DNA of 64,000 bases from Ampelomyces quisqualis (Eukaryota; Ascomycota; Dothideomycetes; Pleosporales; Phaeosphaeriaceae), in NCBI GenBank assembly GCA_018398575.1, contig JAGTXZ010000005.1:3162001-3226000 (forward strand), read 5' to 3'. Under the pieces are notes generated by a model. That model saw nothing but the letters and a program-made list of their open reading frames with translations, did not search any database and was not told where the DNA came from. Position numbers and translations under genes: made by a program. The stretch's first letter is position 1; each line of letters begins with the position of its first letter. Shown here in pieces: positions 1 through 10,417 of the stretch.

Positions 1-1
1 G

Positions 2-982
2 GTCCACAAGGTGACCTTTTCCGGGAAGCCCGACATCACCATCCCCAACGGCGCGCTTGCAGTCTCCGATCCCATCAACTTTCCGATCAAGGGGCAACAA
101 ATTGTCACGGTAACCATCTACCTCGCCGCTGGCCAGACCACAAACAGCATCACGTCGCATCCAGGTTCAAGAACCACAAGCTGGTGGCAATTTGGCAATG
201 CTGTTGAAGCCGCTCAGCTGGCTGTCACGGATACAAGCACTCAATCCGCAGCCCATTGGTACTTCCTCTCCAGCATCGAGGCATGGGTCCCACCAGAGCA
301 GGGCTCTTTCCTCATTGTCGGAGATTCCATCACGGACGGTCGTGGCTCGACCAACAACTTGAACAACCGCTGGCCCGATCTGCTCTTCCGACGTCTTCAG
401 ACCAACCCATCTACCAAGCACATCTCCTTTGGCAACCTTGCAGCAGGTGGTAACCGCATCCTCGCAGACGGTCTCGGACCCAACGCCTTCGGCCGCATCG
501 ATCGCGACGTCCTCGCTCACCCTAGCGTGAGCTACGCCATGATCTTCGAAGGAGTAAACGACATTGGCACCAGCGCCACCACAAAGGAAGCCCAATCAGC
601 CATCTACGACTCCCTGACTCAAGCCTACCAGCAAATGGTCGCCCTGATCCACGCACACGGTATCCCTGTGTTTGGTGCAACAATCACACCTTTCAGCGCA
701 CCGTCCAATTTCACCGGCCAGCCCTACAGCAACCCAGAGCGTGAAATCACGCGCCAGCGCATCAACAGATTCATCCGCGAATCAGGCACATTTGACGCCG
801 TCGTTGATTTCGACAGGCTGCTCGCTGACCCGACGATGCCGAGCCAACTCAACCCGCTGTACGACAGCGGTGATTACTTGCACCCTGACGTCGTGGGCTA
901 CCAGTACCTTGCCGATCAGTTCCCCGTGGAGTTGTTTAGCGATTGGAAGCATGAGGCTGATGAGGTTAGTTGGGGACAGTGA
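2..982 (+). CDS. SGNH/GDSL-type hydrolase (esterase/lipase family), 5' end outside the window
   Basis: The frame is open from base 2 without an ATG, so the window holds only the C-terminal part (about 326 codons) and the true start lies to the left. A GTG at base 11 is not a credible start. The SGNH blocks are visible: GDSITDGRGS (nucleophile Ser near base 326), a Gly in FGNLAAGGNR, the Asn block EGVNDIG near base 555, and the C-terminal DYLHPDVVGYQ near base 875 with the catalytic Asp/His pair. These are the hallmarks of serine hydrolases that cleave ester bonds in lipids or acetylated polysaccharides. Fungal members of this length are usually secreted, but the signal peptide region is not in the window. 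The substrate cannot be told. The stop is TGA at 980-982, with no intron in the visible part. Confidence 0.88.
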   Translation, partial: VHKVTFSGKPDITIPNGALAVSDPINFPIKGQQIVTVTIYLAAGQTTNSITSHPGSRTTSWWQFGNAVEAAQLAVTDTSTQSAAHWYFLSSIEAWVPPEQGSFLIVGDSITDGRGSTNNLNNRWPDLLFRRLQTNPSTKHISFGNLAAGGNRILADGLGPNAFGRIDRDVLAHPSVSYAMIFEGVNDIGTSATTKEAQSAIYDSLTQAYQQMVALIHAHGIPVFGATITPFSAPSNFTGQPYSNPEREITRQRINRFIRESGTFDAVVDFDRLLADPTMPSQLNPLYDSGDYLHPDVVGYQYLADQFPVELFSDWKHEADEVSWGQ

Positions 983-1342
983 GTTGTGCATATGCATGTA
1001 TGCGTAGAAGGCTTGATGGATGTGTGTAGTAGTAGTAGTACCACAACCACTTTCAATCCTTCCTTGGGGTTAATATCCAAACCCCCTCTCTCCCTTCGTC
1101 TTTCCCTAAACCCCCAATCTCCCCTAAACCGCAACACCATCACCCTCTTTTGCGTGCCCCACTCCACCCCAGAAAAATCGTTTTCTCAGACCGCGACACC
1201 CTGTGAAATAACCCTGAGCCTGGGAACGAGCGGATAGTGCAAAATCCCTGGCGCCATGGACATATCGGGCAAAACGAAATGGGGGGTTTTTTCCTTCCTC
1301 ATGCCCTGTTGCGCGTGGTTCGGTCATACCGTTACCTTTTCT

Positions 1343-1364
1343 ACGCACGCACGCACGCACGCAC
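1343..1364. repeat. (ACGC)n microsatellite
   Basis: Five and a half perfect tandem copies of ACGC are read directly. The tract lies about 360 bp downstream of the SGNH hydrolase stop codon. No function is evident. Confidence 0.9.
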
Positions 1365-2616
1365 TCGATGAGTAGCGTTCCCTTGTTTGCACTGTTCCTT
1401 GCATGTCGAAATTCTAATCAAGGAAAAAAAATATTCAAGCCGTACGGGCAAGCGTTGGGTGGGTAAGTAGCTGGGCTGAGTTTGAACGCAGGGTTATGGC
1501 TGGGTGATGTTAGCGCGAATCGTACGGGGGAGTGTAGGGACGTGTATGTACTGAAAAAAAAATCGTCGGGGGAGGAGAAAGTAGTGGGTTGGTGAGGGAT
1601 GGGGAGGGAAAGGGGAGAGAGGATGGGGGAAGGGCCTTGAGGGCTGGGTTTTGCCGGAGGGGAGGAGGTGGATGGGTTTTGGAGTATATGATGACATGGG
1701 GTCTGGGTATTTATTGAGGGAAGGAAAAGGGGGAGGAAGGAAAGGGGGATTACGGGTCGATTGGGGGAAGTTGTTTGCGGATAAATCCATGTTCACGGCC
1801 TTTAACAAGCACGAGCGCGAGATTGAGAACGAGTGTGAGAAACAGTTGCGTCGCGGTGGGTACTACCGCCAAACGAACGCCACGACTCGCTGGTAAAATC
1901 ACGGTCCTGGGGCTTGGGAAATAGCGTGATCGTTGCAGGGTATGTGCCGCTGAGAGATATCTGCGTGTGCACGCAGGCAGGGGAAATGAAATGGACGAGA
2001 AAAGGAATTTGGGTGTGTAGGATGAGGGGTGTGGTGGTGGGATGGGCTTCGTTGTCGGATATGGGTATGGCGTGATGAGAAGAAGGACTCGATGCTGTTA
2101 TGATACCACTTACATACGAGGAACTAAGATTGTGTCTGTAAGCGGCGAGGGTATGAGGGACTGGTGTGTGTGGTGGAATACATGGTGAGGACTAAGGGGG
2201 AGGAGGGCGCTTGGTCTGGATAGAATATTAGAGTAGTTTGATACTCACTTTGGGCTGTGTTTCGATGGATTATGTGGATCTGGGCATGTCGATTGAGATG
2301 GTGATGGGGGTTATGTGCAGTTCTGGTGGGGATGCGCTGTAGGTGTATGGCTCAGGATCTTGTGTCGAGACAATATATCGCAAGATGAGCTTGCATAGAA
2401 ACTCATCTTTGGCCGCTAGAAATTTTCACGGCGCGTTCTACAGGCTGGAATCTTTTTGCAATGCGATGTGGGGTGGGGTTGAATAAGCTTTCTTAGCTGT
2501 TATTCCATGGAGATCAGAGCAGTGGGGACTCTGTGCTGTACATGCGCCAACAAGTTCTGTATATGCGACATGATTCAAATCTCACTTTCACCACATCTTA
2601 TCTATTGAAAATTGCC

Positions 2617-2636
2617 TGCGCGGCTAAATCCGCGCA
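2617..2636. repeat. Short perfect inverted repeat (7-bp stem)
   Basis: TGCGCGG and CCGCGCA flank the 6-base loop CTAAAT, giving a GC-rich 7-bp perfect stem in otherwise AT-moderate sequence. It may be a transcript-level hairpin or a chance palindrome. No gene boundary can be tied to it. Confidence 0.5.
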
Positions 2637-2984
2637 TTCAACCTCTTGTATACTTCTCTTTCTCCTGATGCGTCAGTCTTCTTTTCAAAACGAACATTCA
2701 AAAAACCCGCACTAAGAATTCGCATGTTGGTTGGCGTTAGTGCTTCAAAACATCGCACGCCATGTTTTATGTCCAGATACCGTATCGCCGTCGCTTCTCT
2801 CCATGACCCGCGAGTACATGTATATCTTTTTGAGATTAACAGGTGCTTGAACCTCATCTCACCTGACTGGTTTTTACATTCAAAGTCGCGCTTATTTTAT
2901 CTTCTTCTAAATCACCAAAAAAGAAAAGCAGCGACCAGCCACATGTCTTTGGCATGATTGGAGTGGGGTAAAACCCCTGCTAAA

Positions 2985-3034
2985 CAATATCGTTCTCTTG
3001 CAAGATTCACCGCGGCGAGAAGAGAATGATATTG
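2985..3034. repeat. Inverted repeat, 15-bp stem and 20-base loop
   Basis: The arm at 2985-2999 and the arm at 3020-3034 are complementary over 15 positions, with a single G-T wobble. The loop is GC-rich in its centre. A smaller palindrome (GGGG TAAAA CCCC) lies just upstream at about 2965-2977. Both lie outside any gene that I can support. Confidence 0.6.
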
Positions 3035-4520
3035 AAATCATAAACGCATGGTTCAAATCCTGTTCTGCAGTCCTTCTCTGCTGAGTCACTTAGCGTTTCT
3101 TTCACCCCTGCATTGAACTATACATAACCTGTAAACTCGCAAGATCTTGACCTTGTAGCGCGGCAATATTCTTCTCAACATGTTCAAGAGCAAAATATTC
3201 TTGATATTTCTTCACGTCCACCACCCTTGTAGCGTCATCAGCCCGATAAATTCCGCGCGGAACACGCCTACCTCCCTTCTTTCATCCAATTACACCAGGA
3301 TTCCATGCTTGCGACTAAAACATCACACACTACATGGCGTGAGACAGTGCTTTCCAAAACGCAAAAGAAGAACATCTATGACCATGTACACTTTATTAAA
3401 TCAAAGTCCCGCACTTGATATGTTTCTGCGATTAGATATTGCTGCCTGGTACGTACCAAGTTCACGCTTCTACAAGGCTCAGCTTCCTTGCTTCTCTTAT
3501 CCACCAGTCTACCGGTAGTCTTCTTTGTTCGAAAATGAAATCCGGCTATTTTATGAGCTCTTCAGAACCCTTCACCTGCTGGGACAATATTTGGCTTTAC
3601 TAAAAAGATACACTAGTTCATCATAGGTGTGGCGCAGCGAAAGAATCTTTAAGGTCGTTGAGCTTGAAAGGCATTATCTTCGACAATATGTGTAGTGTGC
3701 ACGACTCCAAAGAAGTTGTGTATAGACCACGTGTTGAATCCAGAGCTATTATTCCCTTCTTCATCTAGATTTCCATCTCGAATTTGCTGCGAGTACCGAT
3801 CATGAGCTGTGCTTTCGTCTTGCGAATTAGAGAAGCATAAATGCTGTTGTCCCCAAGACTCCGTCAATGTCGAGTCGTCAAATTAGAGCTTCCTTCTTCT
3901 TTGTCTACTTGACTGAATATCTATCTTAATAAAGGATAGCACCGAGGCATAAGTTGTACATTCTCGCGCTCGAAAAAAGTAGGATATAAACGATAAATTC
4001 ATCTTTTACTCGATATGTTGGTGGGATCAAGTGCGCTCGACCCACTATTTCCTCCTCCGCTGTCTTCTTTCTTTCTTATCACCCAGCTCTACTTATACTA
4101 AACTTCGTAACAGCCCACTTTATACTTATGAGTTGTGCTCTCCTGTTCTCCGTAATGGAAACTAGAATCGTCCTTTGTCTGCCCTTCTTTAAAATAGACC
4201 GACATGCTGTACGATGAGGAGCATCGAGCACGCTGGAGTCACTACATATATTCCTTTCTGGTCTCGAGGTCTTGATCTTCTCACCACTGAATCCAGCTCT
4301 GATGCATAAAAAAAAAGGTCGAGGGCTGAATGTGAAGAAACATACGTCTTCCGTATTTCAGAATCTCTCTCCTTCTTTCTTCAAAAAGAAATAATAGCGA
4401 TAATACAAAGGGTATTCAGCACTTCGAGCTCAATAGCTACATCTGTCCAACATCTCCACCTTCCTCCCTTCCTCATCAAGCTCAGTCATCTACACATTGA
4501 AACTGCCAGACGATCTTCTC

Positions 4521-4991
4521 ATGAGCCTTCCGCTTCTTTCCACTCAACCCACAAGCGTTCTTACCAAGTCAACCATTCCAGAAACATTGCCACTTATCTC
4601 ACACACCTTCTCTGCCCAAAACCTAAATCAACAAACCACTACATCCGCCGACGCCTCTTTCTCAGCCAAATCACGCCAGAAACAGCTCCAACGCATTCTC
4701 CCGCCTCACGCTGCCCGAATCAGAAAACACCGGGCCCGCATGTATATAGCCCGCGCGCGTCCAAAATCGACAATGGAGAAGCACCCCACGTTCCCCCGCA
4801 TGGACGCACAAACAAGCCCAGCAAACACCAGTCCACCAAAGCCGCACCCAGGCAACAAGAGTCCACGACGCAAAATCAAGACTTCGCGTTCCTTTCCCGC
4901 AAAAACAAAACGCCACCAAAGACGTCGAGAAGCGAGAACGTTGTTTTGCGCATCTCCTCGACGCGGACAAATCCTCGACTGGGCGACGTAG
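4521..4991 (+). CDS. Doubtful short hypothetical protein, possibly frame-disrupted
   Basis: A CT-rich leader (about 4440-4520) ends at an ATG at 4521 that opens a frame of 156 codons. The product is rich in Lys, Arg, Pro, Ser and Thr and matches no family that I know. Two other plus-strand frames look at least as protein-like in part: frame 1 over about 4627-4749, and frame 2 from about 4640 to a stop near 5015, the latter ending in an acidic LGDVDGSDDGSV tail. This could be one small gene with an unrecognised intron, a gene with an indel, or non-coding sequence. No domain, signal peptide or membrane segment is visible. Confidence 0.2.
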   Translation: MSLPLLSTQPTSVLTKSTIPETLPLISHTFSAQNLNQQTTTSADASFSAKSRQKQLQRILPPHAARIRKHRARMYIARARPKSTMEKHPTFPRMDAQTSPANTSPPKPHPGNKSPRRKIKTSRSFPAKTKRHQRRREARTLFCASPRRGQILDWAT

Positions 4992-5039
4992 ATGGCAGCG
5001 ACGATGGAAGCGTGTAGTGCTATAGCTACTGACATTCAT

Positions 5040-5639
5040 GAGCGAAATGTGCGCGTCTTCGTCGAAATTCGTGCGAAATATCTTGGCGGGAGGGATGTGG
5101 GTATGTTCCTAGGCATAGACACTACTTGGAATAATGCTGGGTTGGTTTCATGTGTGATGGCTGGTTGCTGAGAGTATACAGACCGCAGTGGAATCTAGCT
5201 TGACTCTACTCTGGGGTAATTGTCTGTTTTCACTTGTTGTATTCCAAGATTACACCGAAATGTCTGGGTCGAGTGTGTTGTTGTCTGTAAACTGGATTTG
5301 TACATGTGTTCTTCCGTTTTCGGGCCTCGTAGGCTGGTGCTAAAAGGCTCGACGGAACTGGTGCATGCACTTGCGCCGTTTCGGGCTTGCGATGGGCGAA
5401 GGTTGGCTGAACGAAGAATGCATCGACGAGGGTTGGGCACAGTGAATGACACTGGGAGATCATGTGTACAGGGTTGAGATGGTGTATGTAAAGCATCGCG
5501 TGGCATGTTGCTTGGATTGCCGGTGATATGTCAGGATGTGGTGCGCGCGAACCCGTGAAGCCATCAACGCCATTCCAAGATAATGCCCTGAACCAATGCA
5601 AGCCCCATGTCCTCTTTTCAACGCCACGCTCAAGCAGTT
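5040..5639. other. Intergenic, 3' flank of SIN1
   Basis: I see no gene here. The overlapping open frames on both strands have unlikely composition and no family resemblance. The right-hand part probably holds the 3' untranslated region of the minus-strand SIN1 gene, which ends at 5640. Confidence 0.4.
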
Positions 5640-8206
5640 TTATACAACGCCCTCAGCATACCTCTCAACGCCCCTCTTAATCTCCCTAACAATCTCCACT
5701 GCCTCATCCGCAGACTGCGCGACGAAATCATACCTCTTCGTTTCCCTCTCCTTGAACACCAACAACCTAAACATCTTGGGGTGTTTCTTCGACACCTTGC
5801 TGCCCACGACGCTGCTGAAATGCACAGTCGTAGTCTTGCCGCCTTCGACTGCAAAGCCACCCGGTCGTGCATTGCCTTTTGTAGTCTCGCCGGGCATGAT
5901 GTGGATGTACTCGTTGTCGAGGGCAAGGATGCGGGATGTGGAGGAGGCGAAAGACATGGGTTGTTTGCGCATGACGGCGTAGCGGCGGTAGTAATTTGTT
6001 GCTGTGAGTGCGAGAGCGGAGGATTCGGCGCGGGCGGCGAGAGGGTGTATGAGACCGTGGCCGGAGACAGCAGCGGCTGTTCGTTCGCCTTTCTTAGTCT
6101 TCTTGGGTGCGCCACCGGTGCTGATAATTAGTGGCGCGTTGGGCGACGAAGAGCCTGGTGATCCTGCGAGCCCGAAAACGCCGTCGCCTACGAAGCGACG
6201 ACGTGATAAGTCGAGATCCATGCGTGTGCCGAGAGCTTCGACAGTGCGGTCGGTTGGTGCGACGGTGGTGCTGTTGCTCACTTTAAGGATGTAGAGTGCT
6301 TTGTCAAGACGTAGCTCATGACATGCTTGTTCAAAGACGTCGGCAATGTAGGTGTCGGTCGTGCAATGGATGGGAAAGTGCTTGGTGTTGAAGTTTTCGT
6401 CGGTGAAGTGGATATTGAGTGTCTTCGGGATACCTGTTCGACTTGCGGCGTGAGACGCATTGACAGTGGGAGCATCGGCGAGTGCACTTTTGTCTTTGCG
6501 TGTGGCTGTCGGTGCAAATGACGGACCCGTGATGGGATTACGGAAGCTTTTTGCGCGACTAGGGATAGGTTTGATGGGCTTCTTATCTGTACCGCCCTCT
6601 GCAGCATCCTTTTGTGACTCCAGCGCCGTAGCTACTTCGTGGCTGTAGAGAGGCGTAACCTTTTCATTGTCCATGATCTCACGTTCATTCGCCTCGACGA
6701 GCGCAAACTCGTCCCAGGGCTTTTCTCGGGCACGTGGGCGCATGCCTCGAGCATTGTTCGAAGCAAAGTCTTTCAATGGCTTATTCCTTGTGAGGGGCGG
6801 GAACTCATCGTCGACTTCTCCGTCATCATACATGCGCAAGACCCAGCAGTTGACGTTAGTCTTCTCTATTGTCAGCGGAGGTTCGAGCTTCTCTTCTTGG
6901 TAGCGGTGTAGGGCATAGCCGATAGCTTCCGCCACAGACGGACCCTCTCCTTTGTCGTTGAACTTCCTGATCAAGAGCTCCAGGCCTTTTGAGGGTTTGG
7001 AAGAGAAGGGGCAGTATATCCTGAGGTATATGGGGTTTTGCTGCGCTTCGCTAGCTGCGTTCCAGCCAGCGAACCTTTGCAGAGGATTCAAGGGCTTCTG
7101 TTGCTTCGCTCGTAGCGCCTGGGTGAGGGCACTCTTTGGAAGAATAAAACTAATGGGTCGTGGCGGCGGCAAGGCTTGCAGAGTGGGCTGCAGTGACTCT
7201 TTCCTCTTCCTGGGCGACATATTGAAAGAGGTAGGGGCGGTCATGTTCGGAAGCTCGCCCGGAGGGGACGAGTCCAGCGCATGTCCACCTGCGCCCATCA
7301 GCGATCCGCTATCAGCAGAACCCGAGAACTCCGAGTCCAACGAGCTGTCGGATTCGTCGCCCTCGTCCAATGCCTCGAGACGCGTGCCTCGCGCCAGGCC
7401 TTCATCTTCGGCTATGCGCTGAGCCAGCAATTGTCTGTTTGTCGCCGCTTTCCGAGGATTGATCTTTCTCTTCCTGAATGCCGAGTTGTCGAACTCGTTT
7501 TCAGAGGACATCTCACTGCTAGTGATGGTGTCCCTTCGGGCGCGCTCCTTGACCGTGTCCAGCGTGCCCAGAGAGCCTCTCTGCAGCTCCGTGTCGGGAG
7601 GGCGTGAAGGAGATGTGATGGTGACGGAAGGCCCTTCGGCAGCGCCCGTGAGCTCGTTTCGCAGAGCCGATCCCTGCATGGGCGACGACCCGGAGCGCGT
7701 TCGCAGGGGCATTTTGGTGAACTTGATCTGGTTGGCAGGCCTGTGCGAGTCTTCCTCGTCATCGCTCTCGTCGCTCAGGTCACTGCTGTCGTCCTCTTCC
7801 AGAATCTCCTTCCGACGCCGGCGCTTGGCATGCAGGGTGGGCGCGACAGTGTCGTTGCTCCCCCCGCCAGTGACCATGCCGCCTTCGTCTTCGTCGTCGC
7901 CAAAGCCCTCGGGCGCCTTGAGCGCCGCCGAGCGCGGGGCCTGGAAGTATTCCGAGGTGATGGCGGTGGGTATGGGCGGCGAGTAGGTGCGCTTGATGTC
8001 GGTGGCATTGGGCACCCAGCCGGCGGCGCGGAAGGCGGGGTTGTTGAGGACATTGCAGTTGACGTTGATCAGCCGCTCGCCGACGCCGTCCTTGATCGAG
8101 GAGAGGTACGCCGTGCGCAGCTGGTAGAGGACGAAGCTGCGAGCGTGAGCGGCGGCGCCGAGGTGCGGCCGGGTGGGGCTTACTCTTCGTTCTGGAGGAG
8201 CGACAT
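5640..8206 (-). CDS. SIN1: TORC2 subunit SIN1/AVO1, two exons
   Basis: Exon 1 is 8206-8184 (ATG plus 20 bases, MSLLQNE and two bases of an Asp codon). A 47-base GT-AG intron occupies 8183-8137, and exon 2 runs 8136-5640. The spliced product is 839 residues. The junction yields MSLLQNEDFVLYQLRTAYLS, the conserved fungal SIN1 N-terminus, which fixes the start. Domains in order: an acidic Ser-rich disordered region; the CRIM domain (about 330-480, containing NPIYLRIYCPF and NCWVLRMYDDGEVDDEFPPL), which recruits substrates to TORC2; a Ras-binding-like region (about 576-650); and a C-terminal SIN1-type PH domain (about 731-836, SRILALDNEYIHIMPGE onward) that binds membrane phosphoinositides. In the family it is an essential scaffold of TOR complex 2 at the plasma membrane, needed for phosphorylation of AGC kinases. 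It is transcribed divergently from the PRCC gene. Confidence 0.95.
8137..8183 (-). other. SIN1 intron 1 (47 bases)
   Basis: The donor GTAAGC and the acceptor CGCAG are read on the minus strand. Removing it joins a 23-base exon to the main exon in frame and restores the family N-terminus. Without it the long frame has no ATG near the conserved start. Confidence 0.9.
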
Positions 8207-8486
8207 GGCGGCGTTTCTAGGGCATCGCCATCATCACAGCCAGGTGGTGAGGATCCGGCCCGCTGAAGCAGGAGTCATGACGGCATAGCCCGAGTGCCGA
8301 GAGGGGTGGGGAGTGGGGGTGAGGAGTGGGGGTGAGGCGTGAGGCTGGGCGCGGGGTGGCAGTGGGCAGTGGGCAGTGGGCAGTGGGCAGTGGGCACTGG
8401 ACCCTGTGCTTGGCAACGGCCTTTCAGCGCCAACTCTATCTGCACCACCCTCACAGCAACACCCACCACCCCACGGCAACAACACC
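8207..8486. promoter_or_regulatory. Divergent promoter between SIN1 and the PRCC-domain gene
   Basis: The two start codons face away from each other across 280 bp, so both core promoters and both 5' leaders must fit here or overlap the genes. The interval holds G-rich direct repeats (two copies of GAGTGGGGGTGAG near 8310-8340) and a 7-bp tandem array at 8358-8392. No obvious TATA box is seen. Coregulation of the pair is an inference from the arrangement only. Confidence 0.6.
8358..8392. repeat. Tandem 7-bp repeat GGCAGTG, five perfect copies
   Basis: Five head-to-tail copies are followed by a sixth degenerate copy (GGCACTG). The array lies 95-130 bp upstream of the PRCC start codon in the divergent promoter. 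It could be a transcription-factor site cluster or a slippage-prone minisatellite. Confidence 0.85.
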
Positions 8487-9728
8487 ATGGACCTGCTCGC
8501 CTATCCAGACTCGGAATCCGACGCCGAAGCGCCCCCCGCGCCAAGGCAGGCGCCCAAGCACGCCCCGAAACCCTCCTTCCAGAAAGTGGTCGATCGCGCC
8601 AACCCGGGACGCATCAAGGTCAACCTCCCAGGCGCATCACAGCCACAAGCTGGCAAGGCCGGCGACGGAGACGAGGCGCCACCTTCCAAGAAGCCGCGAT
8701 TGGGTGGCGGTGCTGCGTTCGGTGGCTTCAACGCCATGCTCCCCGCGCCGAAGAAACCAGCCGCAGCAACAACATCAGGTGCCGCACCGGGAAGGAAGCC
8801 GCTTGGCACAGGACTGGCTGCTGGTGTCAGCCTGAGAACGGGCGCAGAGCCTGCATTCAAGAGGGAGGCGCGAGTGGAGGCAGAGGAATACGACGAGAAT
8901 GGCAACCCTGTCAAGAAGGAGCCCATGAGCAAGGACGATTTCAGGGCACTCCTGAATTTACCCACATCGAAGAGCGAGAAACAGGAGGAAGCCGCATCGG
9001 AACCAACAGACGCAGCCAGTGTGCCAATGTCGATTCCACCTCCCAAGGCGCCAGCTCCACGCTTTGTGCCAATGTCAGTAGGGAAGGGCAGGAAGAAGAA
9101 GCCCGTGGTCCTGCGTCAAGCATCCATCGCATCTGGAGATTCAACTAAAGCTGCGTCATCGTCATCGACTGTGAATTCTTCGGAGACGTCGGCGCCGCCT
9201 CCGCGGAAGCCGAAAGTGTCTCTGTTCGGTGTATCCCATGAAACAGCGGCGCCAGCAAATCCTGCCTCTAACGAGGCTTACACACCTATGCTATACGGCG
9301 CCGGAGAAGACACAGATGCGCCCGTACCAGATGACGTTTTCGAGACACAACCAGCATACCAACCAGCTCAACAGCTTCATACGCAGCCTGAGGCAGCAAC
9401 GTCGAATGGGCTCACAGGCATAGCGTCGGAGCTGAATCTGTCAGAAGCTGAGCGCCGCCAGCTTTTTGGCAAGAGAGGACGAGAATCAGACTTTTCCTCG
9501 GCCAAGATAGTAGAGTTCAACACCGACACTGAGTATGCGCACAACGAAAAGTTGCGACAACAGGGTGAGCAGGTGCAACACAACGCACTCAAATCTATAT
9601 CTGGTACGGGTAAGAACAGCCTGCGAAGCTTGATCAACGTAGCTTCGACACAAAAAGATGCACTTGAAGAGCACTTTGCTTCAGGGTATCGAAACAAGAA
9701 AGAAGCTGGAAACAAATATGGATGGTGA
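8487..9728 (+). CDS. PRCC-domain protein (mitotic checkpoint regulator / mRNA-processing factor family)
   Basis: A single-exon frame of 413 residues starts at the ATG in ACCATGGACCTGCTC. The frame is also open upstream, but MDLLAYPDSESD matches the usual start of this family (MxLLxYxDSE). The long low-complexity Pro/Ala/Lys-rich middle is typical. The conserved C-terminal PRCC region includes LFGKRGRESDFSSAKIVEFN (about residues 328-347) and the end FASGYRNKKEAGNKYGW, with the family's terminal K(Y/F)G(W/F) signature. In animals PRCC binds MAD2B/REV7 and associates with splicing factors. In fungi the role is less defined but nuclear. A KKPRL stretch near residue 70 may be a nuclear localisation signal. 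The gene is divergent from SIN1. Confidence 0.9.
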   Translation: MDLLAYPDSESDAEAPPAPRQAPKHAPKPSFQKVVDRANPGRIKVNLPGASQPQAGKAGDGDEAPPSKKPRLGGGAAFGGFNAMLPAPKKPAAATTSGAAPGRKPLGTGLAAGVSLRTGAEPAFKREARVEAEEYDENGNPVKKEPMSKDDFRALLNLPTSKSEKQEEAASEPTDAASVPMSIPPPKAPAPRFVPMSVGKGRKKKPVVLRQASIASGDSTKAASSSSTVNSSETSAPPPRKPKVSLFGVSHETAAPANPASNEAYTPMLYGAGEDTDAPVPDDVFETQPAYQPAQQLHTQPEAATSNGLTGIASELNLSEAERRQLFGKRGRESDFSSAKIVEFNTDTEYAHNEKLRQQGEQVQHNALKSISGTGKNSLRSLINVASTQKDALEEHFASGYRNKKEAGNKYGW

Positions 9729-10417
9729 TCTACACGTTGATCAGGGCTCTTCATCAAATTCCGTTCCTCATGGTAATCGACTTGGCAAATTTGGAAATGC
9801 AGCGAGCGTTGCTGACTGATCTCACAATTGTAAGTATGATTGGGGCTACCAACGTGTCCACCCTTTTCCAACATGTCTTCATTTTCTCTTCGCTGTGGGC
9901 ATCATATTCCCATGTTCTCAATCATTTCATGAACTCTCAAACGTTTCCCCTTTGACCTCCTCGCTGTACCATTCTGATGTGATCGATGCATGCCCCTCAC
10001 GATAGACTGCAATCCATTCAAGCTTTTACAATTATGCCCTGACGCCAACGCTTCTTAATCGATGCGTGGGTAATCTAGGGGGTAATTCAGTTCATAATCC
10101 TATTTAATTGCAGCCTGGGGTATGTTTGTTTACCCCAACAATTTTCCGTTGGCACATCTTCTCATACAGCGCGCGTGACGCCGATCGTGTCAGGAGGTGT
10201 GCACAAACTCGCCTTCACCTTGACTTTGCTAAACTGATTGTGAAGCTTCGCTGGCAACACAGTATATTTTTCCTGAGCCTGGCTTTCTTCTCTTTTTCTT
10301 TTCTCCTCAACACCAGCAAGCAGCAGAAGCAGTCGATCACTACTAACGTGTTTTTTCGCGTCTCTTGAACTCGCTTTCTAATACTCTTGCGTCCAGATAT
10401 CTATCTCAATTGCAGCA
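9729..10417. other. Intergenic between the PRCC and SET-domain genes
   Basis: This stretch holds the 3' flank of the PRCC gene and the promoter and leader of the SET gene. A pyrimidine-rich run at about 10270-10310 precedes the SET start codon by about 110 bp, as is common in fungal promoters. I see no other gene. Confidence 0.5.

Larger units (their letters stand above)
983..4496. other. Gene-poor intergenic stretch
   Basis: No convincing gene was found on either strand. The open frames here are short, do not resemble known families and lack splice-supported extensions. The first 900 bases are G-rich on the plus strand with short simple repeats (TAG repeats near 1026-1040, ACGC repeats at 1343-1364). 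The rest is moderately AT-rich with pyrimidine tracts, and it holds two hairpin-forming inverted repeats listed separately. It does not show the CTAG and TAG saturation of the central block, so it is not strongly RIP-affected. Confidence 0.5.

Noticed and set aside
11..13. GTG as start of the SGNH hydrolase
   Set aside because: The frame is open to the window edge, and a nuclear fungal gene would not be expected to start at GTG. The gene is truncated by the window.
167..595. Minus-strand frame of 142 codons inside the SGNH hydrolase
   Set aside because: Shadow of a strongly supported gene, with no family resemblance.
1651..1896. 81-codon plus-strand frame in G-rich DNA
   Set aside because: It results from purine-rich composition. 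It has no homologous feature, leader or splice evidence.
3050..3065. GGTTCAAATCC, a tRNA B-box-like word
   Set aside because: The bases around it do not form a T stem, and no A box or acceptor stem is found upstream.
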